Source: Pseudonocardia ammonioxydans (lineage in GTDB: Bacteria; Actinomycetota; Actinomycetes; Mycobacteriales; Pseudonocardiaceae). From it: DNA of 64,000 nucleotides. The stretch covers positions 98,290 through 162,289 of the forward strand of contig NZ_FOUY01000012.1 in assembly GCF_900115005.1 (NCBI RefSeq), in the 5' to 3' direction. Made by a program: the position numbers and the translations under genes. Shown here piece after piece: positions 25,431 to 33,691 of the stretch (positions are counted from its first letter, which is position 1; every line of letters begins with the position of its first letter). The notes below the pieces were generated by a model. It did no database searches and was not told the DNA's origin. It saw only the letters and a list, made by a program, of their open reading frames with translations.

Positions 25431-26482
25431 CCGCCGATCCGCCCGCTGCTCCCGGCCAGCGCGGACGCCGACCGCCCGGCCCGCAACGCGATCACCTCGG
25501 CGACCACCGACACGGCGGTCTCGGCCGGGGTCCGCGCGCCCAGGTCCAGCCCGACCGGGCCGTGGATCGCCGCCAGCTGGTCGTCGGTCGCGCCCGCGCC
25601 CAGCAGCCGCTCCCGGCGCGCCGCCTGGGTGCGGCGCGAGCCCAGCGCACCGAGGAAGCCGCGGCCGTGCGCGATCCCCTCGAGCAGGATCGCGTCGAAC
25701 GCCGGCGCGTGGTCGAGCAGGACCAGCACGTCGGCGTCGGTGAAGTCGGCGACCGCCGCCCGGGCCTCCTCGAGGGTGGTCACGGTGCGCGCGGACCAGC
25801 CGAGCAGCCCGGCCTGGGCGTGCAGCGCGGCGCCGAGCGCGCCCTCGCCGACGACCAGCATCGACGGCACCGGGACCCAGACGTCCACCAGCAGGTCGAC
25901 GCCCTCGACCCGGACGCGCTCGGTGGTGGTGGCCCCGCGGCGCAGCAGCGTGCGTGCCTCGGCGGCGGCCGCCGCGGTGACCGCGCCCAGGTCGCCGTGC
26001 TCCTCGGTGAGTCCGGGGCCGGTCAGCACGAGCGCGGCGCCGCCCTCCACCGTCGACAGCAGGGCCGCGGGGCGGGCCGCCTCCAGCGCCGCGCCGAGCG
26101 CGGCGGCCGCCGCGGCCGGCAGTGGGTGCCCGACGAGCGTCGCGCCGCCGGCGCAGGCCAGCCCGGCCGCCAGGGCGGAGGACTCGGCGACGTGCGCCTC
26201 CCGCACGGCCGCCGCCCCGCCCGCGGCCTCGGCCGCCAGCGGGTACGCGGAGTCGTCGAGCGCGCCGCGGTAGAGCAGCCCGGACACCTCGCCACCCGGG
26301 GTGGCGGCGATCAGCTGGCCGGACTCGACCGAGCCGAAGCCGTGCCGGTCGAGCACCCGGACCACACCGATCGCCGTGGCGTCCCCGGACGCCCAGCGGC
26401 GCAGGTCCGCGCCGAGCTCCCGGCGCGGGTCGCGGGCTCGCCCGCCGTGCCCGGCCGTCTGCCGGCTCGTGGGAGTGGTCAC
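25427..26482 (-). CDS. XdhC/CoxI family protein
   Basis: 351 aa. N-terminal XdhC-like domain (ATAIGVVRVLDRHGFGSVESGQLIAATPGGEVSG) and C-terminal Rossmann domain (SMLVVGEGALGAALHAQAGLLGW, DVLVLLDHAPAFDAILLEGIAHGRGFLGALGSRRT, IHGPVGLDLGARTPAETAVSVVAEVIAL). XdhC proteins help insert sulfurated molybdenum cofactor into xanthine dehydrogenase-type enzymes. The usual GGCVE motif with its conserved Cys is replaced by YRGALD, so classic Moco-sulfur handling is doubtful. No molybdoenzyme gene is adjacent. GTG start with TACCCT seven bases upstream (leaderless). Confidence 0.85.
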   Translation of the reverse strand: MTTPTSRQTAGHGGRARDPRRELGADLRRWASGDATAIGVVRVLDRHGFGSVESGQLIAATPGGEVSGLLYRGALDDSAYPLAAEAAGGAAAVREAHVAESSALAAGLACAGGATLVGHPLPAAAAAALGAALEAARPAALLSTVEGGAALVLTGPGLTEEHGDLGAVTAAAAAEARTLLRRGATTTERVRVEGVDLLVDVWVPVPSMLVVGEGALGAALHAQAGLLGWSARTVTTLEEARAAVADFTDADVLVLLDHAPAFDAILLEGIAHGRGFLGALGSRRTQAARRERLLGAGATDDQLAAIHGPVGLDLGARTPAETAVSVVAEVIALRAGRSASALAGSSGRIGG

Positions 26483-26489
26483 GGGCGCC

Positions 26490-26495
26490 AGGGTA
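26490..26495 (-). promoter_or_regulatory. -10 element TACCCT of the XdhC-like operon
   Basis: TACCCT ends 7 nt before the GTG at 26482 on the minus strand, the leaderless geometry. Confidence 0.55.
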
Positions 26496-26516
26496 GCGAC
26501 GGGGCCTGACAGGACG

Positions 26517-26580
26517 CTGAGTCCGGGCAGCACTGAGTCCGGGCCACGCTGAGTCCGGGCCACGCCGAGTCCGGGGCCGG
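26517..26580. repeat. Four tandem 16-bp repeats
   Basis: Consensus CTGAGTCCGGGCCACG; units at 26517, 26533, 26549 and 26565 (second and third identical, first and fourth diverged). They lie between the divergent XdhC-like and CNNM transcription units. Confidence 0.85.
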
Positions 26581-26623
26581 ACACGGATCGGGTGAGGGAC
26601 GCGACGCCCGGGGCACGGAACCG

Positions 26624-26629
26624 TACGAT
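26624..26629 (+). promoter_or_regulatory. -10 element TACGAT of the CNNM operon
   Basis: TACGAT would place the transcript start near 26637, giving a 40-nt leader before the short upstream ORF at 26677. A -35 was not clearly seen. Confidence 0.4.
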
Positions 26630-26676
26630 CCCCGCACGCGTTGAACGCCTCGAACCCCATCGCGAGTGAAGGAGTC

Positions 26677-26784
26677 ATGGACCCCAGCGACAGTCCCGGC
26701 GCCGTCCGGTCCCACGACGGACGGCGACCCCCACCCATCCCGGCCCCCGCCCGCACCGATGACCGGGCGGTGACGCTGCGGTGA
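26677..26784 (+). CDS. 35-aa ORF translationally coupled to the CNNM gene
   Basis: ATG preceded by GAAGGAG at good spacing; the frame runs MDPSDSPGAVRSHD... and its TGA overlaps the GTG of the next gene as GTGA. Composition is Pro/Arg-rich and no family is recognised. It may serve to deliver ribosomes to the downstream start. Confidence 0.55.
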   Translation: MDPSDSPGAVRSHDGRRPPPIPAPARTDDRAVTLR

Positions 26785-28211
26785 TCGGCACGATCCTCGG
26801 AATCCTGGTCGGGATCCTGGTCGTCCTCGCGATCACGGCGCTGACCGGCTACTTCGTGGCGCAGGAATTCGGCTACATGGCCGTCGACCGCTCCCGGCTC
26901 AAGGCCCGGGCGGCCGAGGGCGACGCCGGGGCCTCCCGGGCCCTCGACATCACCCGGCGCACCTCGTTCATGCTCTCCGGCGCCCAGCTGGGCATCACCG
27001 TCACCGGCCTGCTCGTCGGTTACGTCGCCGAACCGTTGATCGGCAACGGCATCGGCGAGCTGCTCGGTGTGGTGAACGTGCCGGCCGGGGTCGGCGTCGC
27101 CATCGGCACCGTGCTCGCGCTGCTGCTCTCGACGGTCGTCCAGATGGTCTTCGGCGAGCTGTTCCCGAAGAACCTGGCCATCGCCCGCCCGGAGCCGGTG
27201 GCCCGGTGGCTGGCCCTGTCCACCACGACCTACCTGGCCGTCTTCGGCTGGATCATCAAGATCTTCGATGCGGCGTCGAACCTGCTGCTGCGGGCGCTGC
27301 GGATCGAGCCGGTGCACGACGTGGAGCACTCGGCCACCCCGCGCGACCTCGAGGCGATCATCGACGACTCGAAGGACTCCGGGGACCTCAACCCCGAGCT
27401 CGCCGTCCTGCTCGACCGCGCGGTGGACTTCAGCGACCGCACGGCGCGGGCCGCGATGATCCCGCGGCCCCGGGTCTCCTGGGTCCGCGAGGACACCACC
27501 GTCGAGCAGCTGATCGGCCAGATGGCGGTACAGCACTCCCGCTACCCGGTGCTGGGTACGCCGCCGGACGCCTCCACCCCGGACAGTGCGATGGAGCTGG
27601 TCGGCGTCGTGTGCCTCAAGGACGTGCTGGCCCTGTCCGAGCGCACCGACCTGGGTGGGCGCGGCGCCGCCGAGGTGACGGTCGCCGAGCTGATGCGGGC
27701 ACCGGTGCTGGTCCCGTCGTCGCTGCCGCTGCCGCAGGTGCTGGCCCAGCTGCGCGCCGACGGCGAGGAGCTGGCCTGTGTGCTCGACGAGTACGGCGGG
27801 CTGGCCGGCGTGATCACCGTCGAGGACGTCGCCGAGGAGCTGGTCGGCGAGATCACCGACGAGCACGACCTGGCCGGTACCGACCAGGCACGCGAGGCCG
27901 ACGACGGCTGGGTCGTGCCCGGTGACCGGCACGTCGACGAGGTCGGCAGGCTGATCGACGCCGAGCTGCCCGAGGGCGACTACCAGACCGTCGGCGGGCT
28001 GGTGATGTCCGAGCTGCAGCGGCTGCCCGACGCCGGGGACGAGATCGTCGTGCGGATCCCGGCCGAGAACCCGGACGACGACGACCGGGCCCTGCGCCTG
28101 ACCGTGCAGGAGGTGGACCGGCGGGTGCCCTCGGCGGTCCACGTGGTCTGGACCGAGCCGGAGGCCGCCGCCGACGGGGACGAGCAGGACGAGCAGGAGG
28201 TGTGGGCATGA
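26781..28211 (+). CDS. CNNM/CBS-domain (hemolysin C/CorC-like) membrane protein
   Basis: 476 aa. N-terminal CNNM transmembrane domain (residues 1-190) with ALTGYFVAQEFGYMAVDRSRL and QLGITVTGLLVGYVAEPLI; a CBS pair at about 215-350 (MIPRPRVSWVREDTTVEQLIGQM, LVGVVCLKDVLALSERTDL, LACVLDEYGGLAGVITVEDVAEELVGEI); C-terminal CorC_HlyC domain with GDYQTVGGLVMSELQRLP. Members act in Mg2+ or Co2+ efflux or tolerance. GTG start coupled to the small upstream ORF; its stop overlaps the second CNNM gene. Confidence 0.92.
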   Translation: MIGTILGILVGILVVLAITALTGYFVAQEFGYMAVDRSRLKARAAEGDAGASRALDITRRTSFMLSGAQLGITVTGLLVGYVAEPLIGNGIGELLGVVNVPAGVGVAIGTVLALLLSTVVQMVFGELFPKNLAIARPEPVARWLALSTTTYLAVFGWIIKIFDAASNLLLRALRIEPVHDVEHSATPRDLEAIIDDSKDSGDLNPELAVLLDRAVDFSDRTARAAMIPRPRVSWVREDTTVEQLIGQMAVQHSRYPVLGTPPDASTPDSAMELVGVVCLKDVLALSERTDLGGRGAAEVTVAELMRAPVLVPSSLPLPQVLAQLRADGEELACVLDEYGGLAGVITVEDVAEELVGEITDEHDLAGTDQAREADDGWVVPGDRHVDEVGRLIDAELPEGDYQTVGGLVMSELQRLPDAGDEIVVRIPAENPDDDDRALRLTVQEVDRRVPSAVHVVWTEPEAAADGDEQDEQEVWA

Positions 28212-29197
28212 GCGTCACCTCGATCGTCGTCTCGATCGCCCTGGTCGGGTTGAGCGCGTTCTTCGTGGCCGTCGAGTTCGCGCTCGTCGCCGCCCGGAAC
28301 TACCGCCTGGAGGAGGCCGCGCAGAGCTCCGCCGCGGCCCGGGCGGCCCTGCGCAGCGCGAAGGACCTCTCGCTGCTGCTGGCCGGGTCCCAGCTGGGCA
28401 TCACGCTGTGCACGCTCGGCCTCGGTGCGGTCGCGAAGCCCGCCGTGGACAACGCCCTGCGCCCGCTGCTGGAGGGCTGGGGCATCGCCTCGGGCATCGC
28501 CACGGTCGTGTCGTTCGTGCTGTCGCTGATCGTCGTCACGTTCGTCCACCTCGTCGTGGGCGAGATGGCGCCGAAGTCCTGGGCGATCTCGCACCCGGAA
28601 CGGTCGGCGATCATGCTGGCGCTGCCGATGCGCGCGTTCATGGTGCTGACCCGCCCGGCGCTGGTGATGCTCAACGGCCTGGCCAACCGCTGCCTGCACG
28701 CCGTCGGTGTGGAGCCGGTGGACGAGATGGCCTCCGGGCGCAACGCCGACGATCTGCGCGAGCTGGTCGACCACTCGGCGCAGACCGGGGCCCTGGACCG
28801 GGAGCGCCGCGACCAGCTGGTCACCGCGCTCGAGCTGGAGCGCACCCCGGTGCGCGACCTGGCCCACCCGCCGTCGGGGGTGTCGGCCGACGACGACATC
28901 GCGGCGGTCCAGGAAACCGCACGGCGGACCGGGCACCTGCGGCTGATCGTCCGCGACGGCGGACGGCCGGTCGGCTACGTGCACGTCCGGGACACGCTGA
29001 CCCGCGAACCCGGCACCCGGGCGCGCGAGCTGATGCGCCCGGTCCTCTCGCTCGCCGCCGACACCCAGTACCACACCGCGGTGAACACGATGCGCGACCA
29101 GCGGGCGCACCTGGCCCTGGTGGAGGACGACGGCCGGCTCATCGGCATCGTCACCCTCTCCGACCTCGTGGAGCGGCTGCTCCCCGAACCGGTGTGA
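28208..29197 (+). CDS. Second CNNM/CBS-domain membrane protein (short form)
   Basis: 329 aa. CNNM domain with GLSAFFVAVEFALVAARNYRLEE and GSQLGITLCTLGLGAVAKPAV, then CBS domains (GHLRLIVRDGGRPVGYVHVRDTL, HLALVEDDGRLIGIVTLSDLVERLL). It lacks the C-terminal CorC_HlyC domain of its neighbour. The ATG overlaps the upstream stop (ATGA). The long-short pair probably forms a heteromeric transporter; this arrangement is common in actinobacteria. Confidence 0.92.
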   Translation: MSVTSIVVSIALVGLSAFFVAVEFALVAARNYRLEEAAQSSAAARAALRSAKDLSLLLAGSQLGITLCTLGLGAVAKPAVDNALRPLLEGWGIASGIATVVSFVLSLIVVTFVHLVVGEMAPKSWAISHPERSAIMLALPMRAFMVLTRPALVMLNGLANRCLHAVGVEPVDEMASGRNADDLRELVDHSAQTGALDRERRDQLVTALELERTPVRDLAHPPSGVSADDDIAAVQETARRTGHLRLIVRDGGRPVGYVHVRDTLTREPGTRARELMRPVLSLAADTQYHTAVNTMRDQRAHLALVEDDGRLIGIVTLSDLVERLLPEPV

Positions 29198-29199
29198 AT

Positions 29200-29242
29200 C
29201 CGGCCCCGGCCGGGTGTCCGCTCGGCACCCGGCCGGGGCCGG
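29200..29242 (+). terminator. Strong stem-loop after the CNNM operon
   Basis: A perfect 17-bp stem (29200-29216 with 29226-29242, arms beginning CCGGCCCC and ending GGGGCCGG) with a 9-nt loop starts three bases after the stop codon. No T-tract. Confidence 0.7.
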
Positions 29243-29292
29243 TCCTACCCTGGGCGGCCTCGTAGCGCAGTCCGCACCGTGGGAGGTCCACC

Positions 29293-29493
29293 ATGACCGC
29301 ACCGTCGCTCCGTCCGGCCGAGCTGGACGACACCGCACTGACCAGGCTCAAGCAGCTGGAGGACCGGATCGGTGGGCCGCTGGTGGCCTACCGGCCCGAG
29401 TCGCCCTACGCCCCGCTCAGCGAGGAGCAGCTCGCCGAGCTGCGCCGGACCGAGACCGAGCTCGGCGTCCAGCTGCTGGCCTACCGCTCCTGA
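29293..29493 (+). CDS. Small conserved hypothetical protein
   Basis: 66 aa, soluble, highly charged: TALTRLKQLEDRIGGPLVAYRPESPYAPLSEEQLAELRRTETELGVQLLAYR. Two similar GxxLxAYR phrases suggest an internal duplication. ATG with GGGAGG seven bases upstream; ends at the terminator shared with glyS. Function unknown. Confidence 0.75.
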   Translation: MTAPSLRPAELDDTALTRLKQLEDRIGGPLVAYRPESPYAPLSEEQLAELRRTETELGVQLLAYRS

Positions 29494-29508
29494 GCGGCCC
29501 CGCAGACC

Positions 29509-29544
29509 GAACCGCCCCCGCCGGGACTCCGGCGGGGGCGGTTC
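29509..29544. terminator. Bidirectional terminator between the small gene and glyS
   Basis: A perfect 16-bp stem at 29509-29524 and 29529-29544 with loop GACT, arms rich in C and G and ending in AACC/GGTT. It sits between convergent stop codons at 29493 and 29558 and is the best terminator in the window. Confidence 0.8.
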
Positions 29545-29557
29545 TGCGAGCCGTGCT

Positions 29558-30964
<1,407 letters not shown>

Positions 30965-31097
30965 GGCGGTACTCCAGGAACGTGATGCGGACTCTCCCAC
31001 CGGCAGGACGGCCAGGGGTCGCCCCAGGCTACCGACCCCCCGTCGACGCACCACCCCCACCCGACCCCGCCACTCCCACGACTCACCCGCCGCTCAC

Positions 31098-31173
31098 CCA
31101 CGATGTGTCGGACGCTCACCGGTTCCGTTCGCCGCTCACGCGATCGGGCGAGCGTTGCCGGAACCCGTGAGCG
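31098..31173. repeat. GCTCAC/GTGAGC short-repeat cluster, right of glyS
   Basis: Several spaced copies of GCTCAC(C/G)GxTTCCG and its inverse (for example GGACGCTCACCGGTTCCG and GCCGGAACCCGTGAGCGGC) form an imperfect inverted array. The array supplies the last codons and stop of the AbiEi-like gene at 31116. Confidence 0.65.
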
Positions 31174-32081
31174 GCTGCGCAGTATCTGGGGAGGCGGGCG
31201 GCTGTCTCGTCGAAGTCGTCGATGTCGGGCCAGGTCCAGCGGACCACGGTCCGGACCTCCGGTTGTGCCCGCAGTGCGTCCTCCCGACGCTTCTCCCGCA
31301 GGACCGCCTCGGCCACGGTCTCTCCCGGGCGCAGCGACCGGCCGTACTTCTCCATGCCGTCGAACTCGCCGACGATGCCGTGCTCCGGCCACCAGAAGTC
31401 GACCTGTCCGACGAAGCGCCCGGACCGGTCGCGCACGACGTGCTGCAGGACGGGCGCCGCCACCCCCAGAGCCCGCATGCGGACCCTGCTGCGCGACTCC
31501 CCGGGACCGTCGGCGCGCCCGTCGGCGAACGCGACGACCGCCCGTGCCCGGCCGGCGCCCCGGCGGCCGGTGGCGCGCCCGGCGGCGTCGGCGAGATCGG
31601 CCTCCGTGCAGAGCTCCCGGAACAGCGCGGCGTCGGCGACCGTCACCGCCGTCTCGAACGGGGCGGTCCGCGCCATGTCGACGACCGTGCGCGCGACCGT
31701 GGTCACCGGGATCCTGCCGACCGTGGTGACGTCCCCGTCCGGGAGCGGGGCCGCGCTCAGGTGCAGACGAGCCGTGCTCCGGCCGCCCCCGGCACGGTCA
31801 CGGGTGACGTGGACCCGGCGCAACGACACACCCCAGAGCGGCAGGTCGTGCAGGACCGCGGCGGAGGGGCCGCTGACGACGGCGCCCGGGCCGAGGAGGG
31901 GCAGGGTCGCCTCGACGAGCAGCCGGTGCCGCTCCACCGCACTACGGCGGCGCGGGTCGTCGGCATCGAGGTAGGCGCCCGGGCGTACCCGCACGAGCGT
32001 TCCGCGGCCGAGCGCGGAACGGACCTCCTCGTCGGTACGCCCCTCGGCGAGGAGCGCGCGTCTCAGGTGCAGTTCGCCCAT
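31116..32081 (-). CDS. AbiEi/DUF559-like protein with PD-(D/E)xK-type C-terminus
   Basis: 321 aa. N-terminal helix-turn-helix-like segment (EEVRSALGRGTLVRVRPGAYLD) as in AbiEi antitoxin-type proteins, a middle domain with GPSAAVLHDLPLWG and IPVTTVARTVVDMART, and a C-terminal Vsr/DUF559-like nuclease fold: FVGQVDFWWPEHGIVGEFDGMEKYG, where D and E-x-D could bind metal, then RTVVRWTWPDIDDFDE. No partner toxin gene is next to it. The last about 12 residues (RSPDRVSGERNR) are encoded by the short-repeat array. Many such solitary copies occur in actinobacteria; role unproven. Confidence 0.8.
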   Translation of the reverse strand: MGELHLRRALLAEGRTDEEVRSALGRGTLVRVRPGAYLDADDPRRRSAVERHRLLVEATLPLLGPGAVVSGPSAAVLHDLPLWGVSLRRVHVTRDRAGGGRSTARLHLSAAPLPDGDVTTVGRIPVTTVARTVVDMARTAPFETAVTVADAALFRELCTEADLADAAGRATGRRGAGRARAVVAFADGRADGPGESRSRVRMRALGVAAPVLQHVVRDRSGRFVGQVDFWWPEHGIVGEFDGMEKYGRSLRPGETVAEAVLREKRREDALRAQPEVRTVVRWTWPDIDDFDETAARLPRYCAAAHGFRQRSPDRVSGERNR

Positions 32082-32162
32082 GCCACGAGCCTGCCGCCAT
32101 TCCCCGTCCCTGCACCGTCGACCTGCGGGCCTGTGGACACGGCGCCGACTTGTGGATGCCTA

Positions 32163-32311
32163 CTCACGCGCCGCCGCCGCTCACCGCTCCCGCGGACGCT
32201 CACGCGTTCCGGGGACGCTCACCGTTTGCGCCAACGCTCACCGGATCGCGTGAGCGTCGGCCGGAACTCGTGAGCGTTCCCAGAACTCGTGCGCGTCCGT
32301 CGCCGGAACCG
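32163..32311. repeat. GCTCAC/GTGAGC short-repeat cluster, upstream of the AbiEi-like gene
   Basis: At least five plus-oriented units (such as GGACGCTCACGCGTTCCG, GGACGCTCACCGTTTGCG, CAACGCTCACCGGATCG) are followed by inverted units (GCCGGAACTCGTGAGCGTT, CCAGAACTCGTGCGCGTCC). Spacing is about 17-20 bp. Together with 31098-31173 it brackets the AbiEi-like gene. Confidence 0.7.
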
Positions 32312-32340
32312 TGCGCGGCCGAGGGACACGAGTGGGGGGG

Positions 32341-32673
32341 TCAGGGGGTCAGCAGACTGGGGTGGTGGGTGACGCCGGCACCCGCGTCCACCGACAGGCG
32401 GGTCTCGTGCGTCGACTCGGTGCTCGTGTCGGCCTCGGCCAGCAGCGGATGGACGTGTTCGCGCACGTCGAACGGGCTCAGGGCCCGGCGGTAGGCGTCG
32501 ACCGAGTCGAAGCGGACGACGAGCACCCACTGCTGCGCGTCCTCGATCGCGCGGCCCGCCTCGCCCCCGCGGCATCCCGGCTGTGCGGCCAGGAGCTCGA
32601 GTGCCGTGGCCGCCCGGGCGGTGAAGTCGGCCTCGCGGACGGGTGGCACGGTGAACCGGCAGACCAGCAGCAC
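32341..32673 (-). CDS. Antibiotic biosynthesis monooxygenase (ABM)-like protein
   Basis: 110 aa ferredoxin-like ABM domain: LLVCRFTVPPVREADFTARAATALELLAAQPGCRGGEAGRAI and WVLVVRFDSVDAYRRALSPFDV. Such proteins are small monooxygenases or heme-associated proteins; no specific substrate. GTG start; divergent from the zinc regulator pair across about 100 bp. Confidence 0.75.
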   Translation of the reverse strand: MLLVCRFTVPPVREADFTARAATALELLAAQPGCRGGEAGRAIEDAQQWVLVVRFDSVDAYRRALSPFDVREHVHPLLAEADTSTESTHETRLSVDAGAGVTHHPSLLTP

Positions 32674-32776
32674 GACACGACGATAACGAACACGCCTACC
32701 ATGTCGGGTGCGGCCGGCACGGCTCGACGGTGCCGGGGGTGTGGCCGCCGCCCCCGGGGAACGGGACGGTCACCAC

Positions 32777-33145
32777 ATGTCAGCCGCAGCGGGAACGGCC
32801 CGGGTTCCCGACGACACCACCGGCGACCACCCGCCGCCACCCGAGCCCGGCCCGGTCCGCGGCCAGCGGACGCTCGCCGCGGCGGGCGACCTGCTGCGCG
32901 CGCTCGCGGCCCCGGTCCGGATCGCGATCGTGCTGCAACTGCTCGAGCACTCGCGCTGCGTGCACGACCTGGTCGACGCGCTCGGCGTCGCCCAGCCGCT
33001 GATCAGCCAGCACCTGCGGGTGCTGAAGGCGGCCGGGGTGGTCGAGGGCGAGCGCAAGGGACGTGAGGTGCTGTACTCCCTGGTCGACGACCACCTGGCG
33101 CACATCGTGGTCGACGCCGTGGCACACGTCGAGGAGGACACGTGA
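32777..33145 (+). CDS. ArsR/SmtB-family zinc-responsive repressor
   Basis: 122 aa. Winged helix with DLLRALAAPVRIAIVLQLLEHSRCVHDLVDALGVAQPLISQHLRVLKAAGVV. The C-terminal helix DDHLAHIVVDAVAHVEE has the exact alpha-5 metal-site spacing D-x-H-(10)-H-x2-E known from SmtB-type zinc sensors. ATG at 32777 chosen; an in-frame GTG at 32708 would add a low-complexity extension. The stop overlaps the zur start (GTGA), giving the ArsR-Fur zinc regulator pair known in mycobacteria. Confidence 0.9.
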   Translation: MSAAAGTARVPDDTTGDHPPPPEPGPVRGQRTLAAAGDLLRALAAPVRIAIVLQLLEHSRCVHDLVDALGVAQPLISQHLRVLKAAGVVEGERKGREVLYSLVDDHLAHIVVDAVAHVEEDT

Positions 33146-33687
33146 GCGACGTCGCGCACCGGAGCACGCAGACCGGCCCTGTGCAGACCGGCCCTGTGCA
33201 GGCCGACCCCGTGCGGACCGGTCCGGTGAAGACCGGCACCGACGGGGCCGCCGCGGGCGGCGGACCGGCCCGGTCCACCGCCGGGCCGCGCGGCATCCGG
33301 GCGACCCGGCAGCGGGCCGCCGTGACCGCGCTGCTCGACCGGATCGAGGGCTTCCGTTCCGCCCAGGAGATCCACGAGGAGCTGCGCCGCAGCGGTGAGG
33401 GCATCGGCCTGACCACCGTCTACCGCACCCTCCAGACCCTGGCCGAGGGCGACGAGGTCGACGTGCTGCGCAGCGCCTCCGGGGAGGCCGTGTACCGGCG
33501 CTGCGAGAGCGAGCACCACCACCATCACCTGGTCTGCCGGCGCTGCGGCGCGGCGGTCGAGATCGAGGGGCCCGCCGTGGAGTCCTGGGCCCGGTCGATC
33601 GCCGAGCAGCACGGCTACTCCGACCTCTCGCACACCCTGGAGATCTTCGGGCTGTGCGCGGCGTGCACGGCGGCCCGCCAGTCCTGA
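33142..33687 (+). CDS. zur: Fur-family zinc uptake regulator
   Basis: 181 aa. Fur fold from about residue 50: GIRATRQRAAVTALLDRIEGFRSAQEIHEEL, VYRTLQTLAEGDEVDVLR, the metal-binding HHHHHLVCRRCG and the second structural pair LCAACTAA. The N-terminal 45 residues are an added disordered tail holding five degenerate pentapeptides (QTGPV, QTGPV, QADPV, RTGPV, KTG) from a 15-bp tandem repeat at 33169-33237. GTG overlaps the ArsR stop. Represses zinc uptake genes when zinc is bound (known for the family). Confidence 0.9.
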   Translation: MSDVAHRSTQTGPVQTGPVQADPVRTGPVKTGTDGAAAGGGPARSTAGPRGIRATRQRAAVTALLDRIEGFRSAQEIHEELRRSGEGIGLTTVYRTLQTLAEGDEVDVLRSASGEAVYRRCESEHHHHHLVCRRCGAAVEIEGPAVESWARSIAEQHGYSDLSHTLEIFGLCAACTAARQS

Positions 33688-33691
33688 GGAC

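Noticed and set aside
30965..31115. T-box riboswitch before glyS
   Set aside because: No T-box sequence (TGGNACCGCG-like) or specifier stem could be found in the short upstream region.
31116..32081. Complete toxin-antitoxin pair
   Set aside because: The AbiEi-like gene has no adjacent nucleotidyltransferase toxin gene; neighbours are glyS and an ABM protein.
32708..32776. Longer ArsR start at 32708
   Set aside because: The extra 23 residues are low complexity without similarity, and the -10 to start distance is only 5 nt; 32777 fits the family length.
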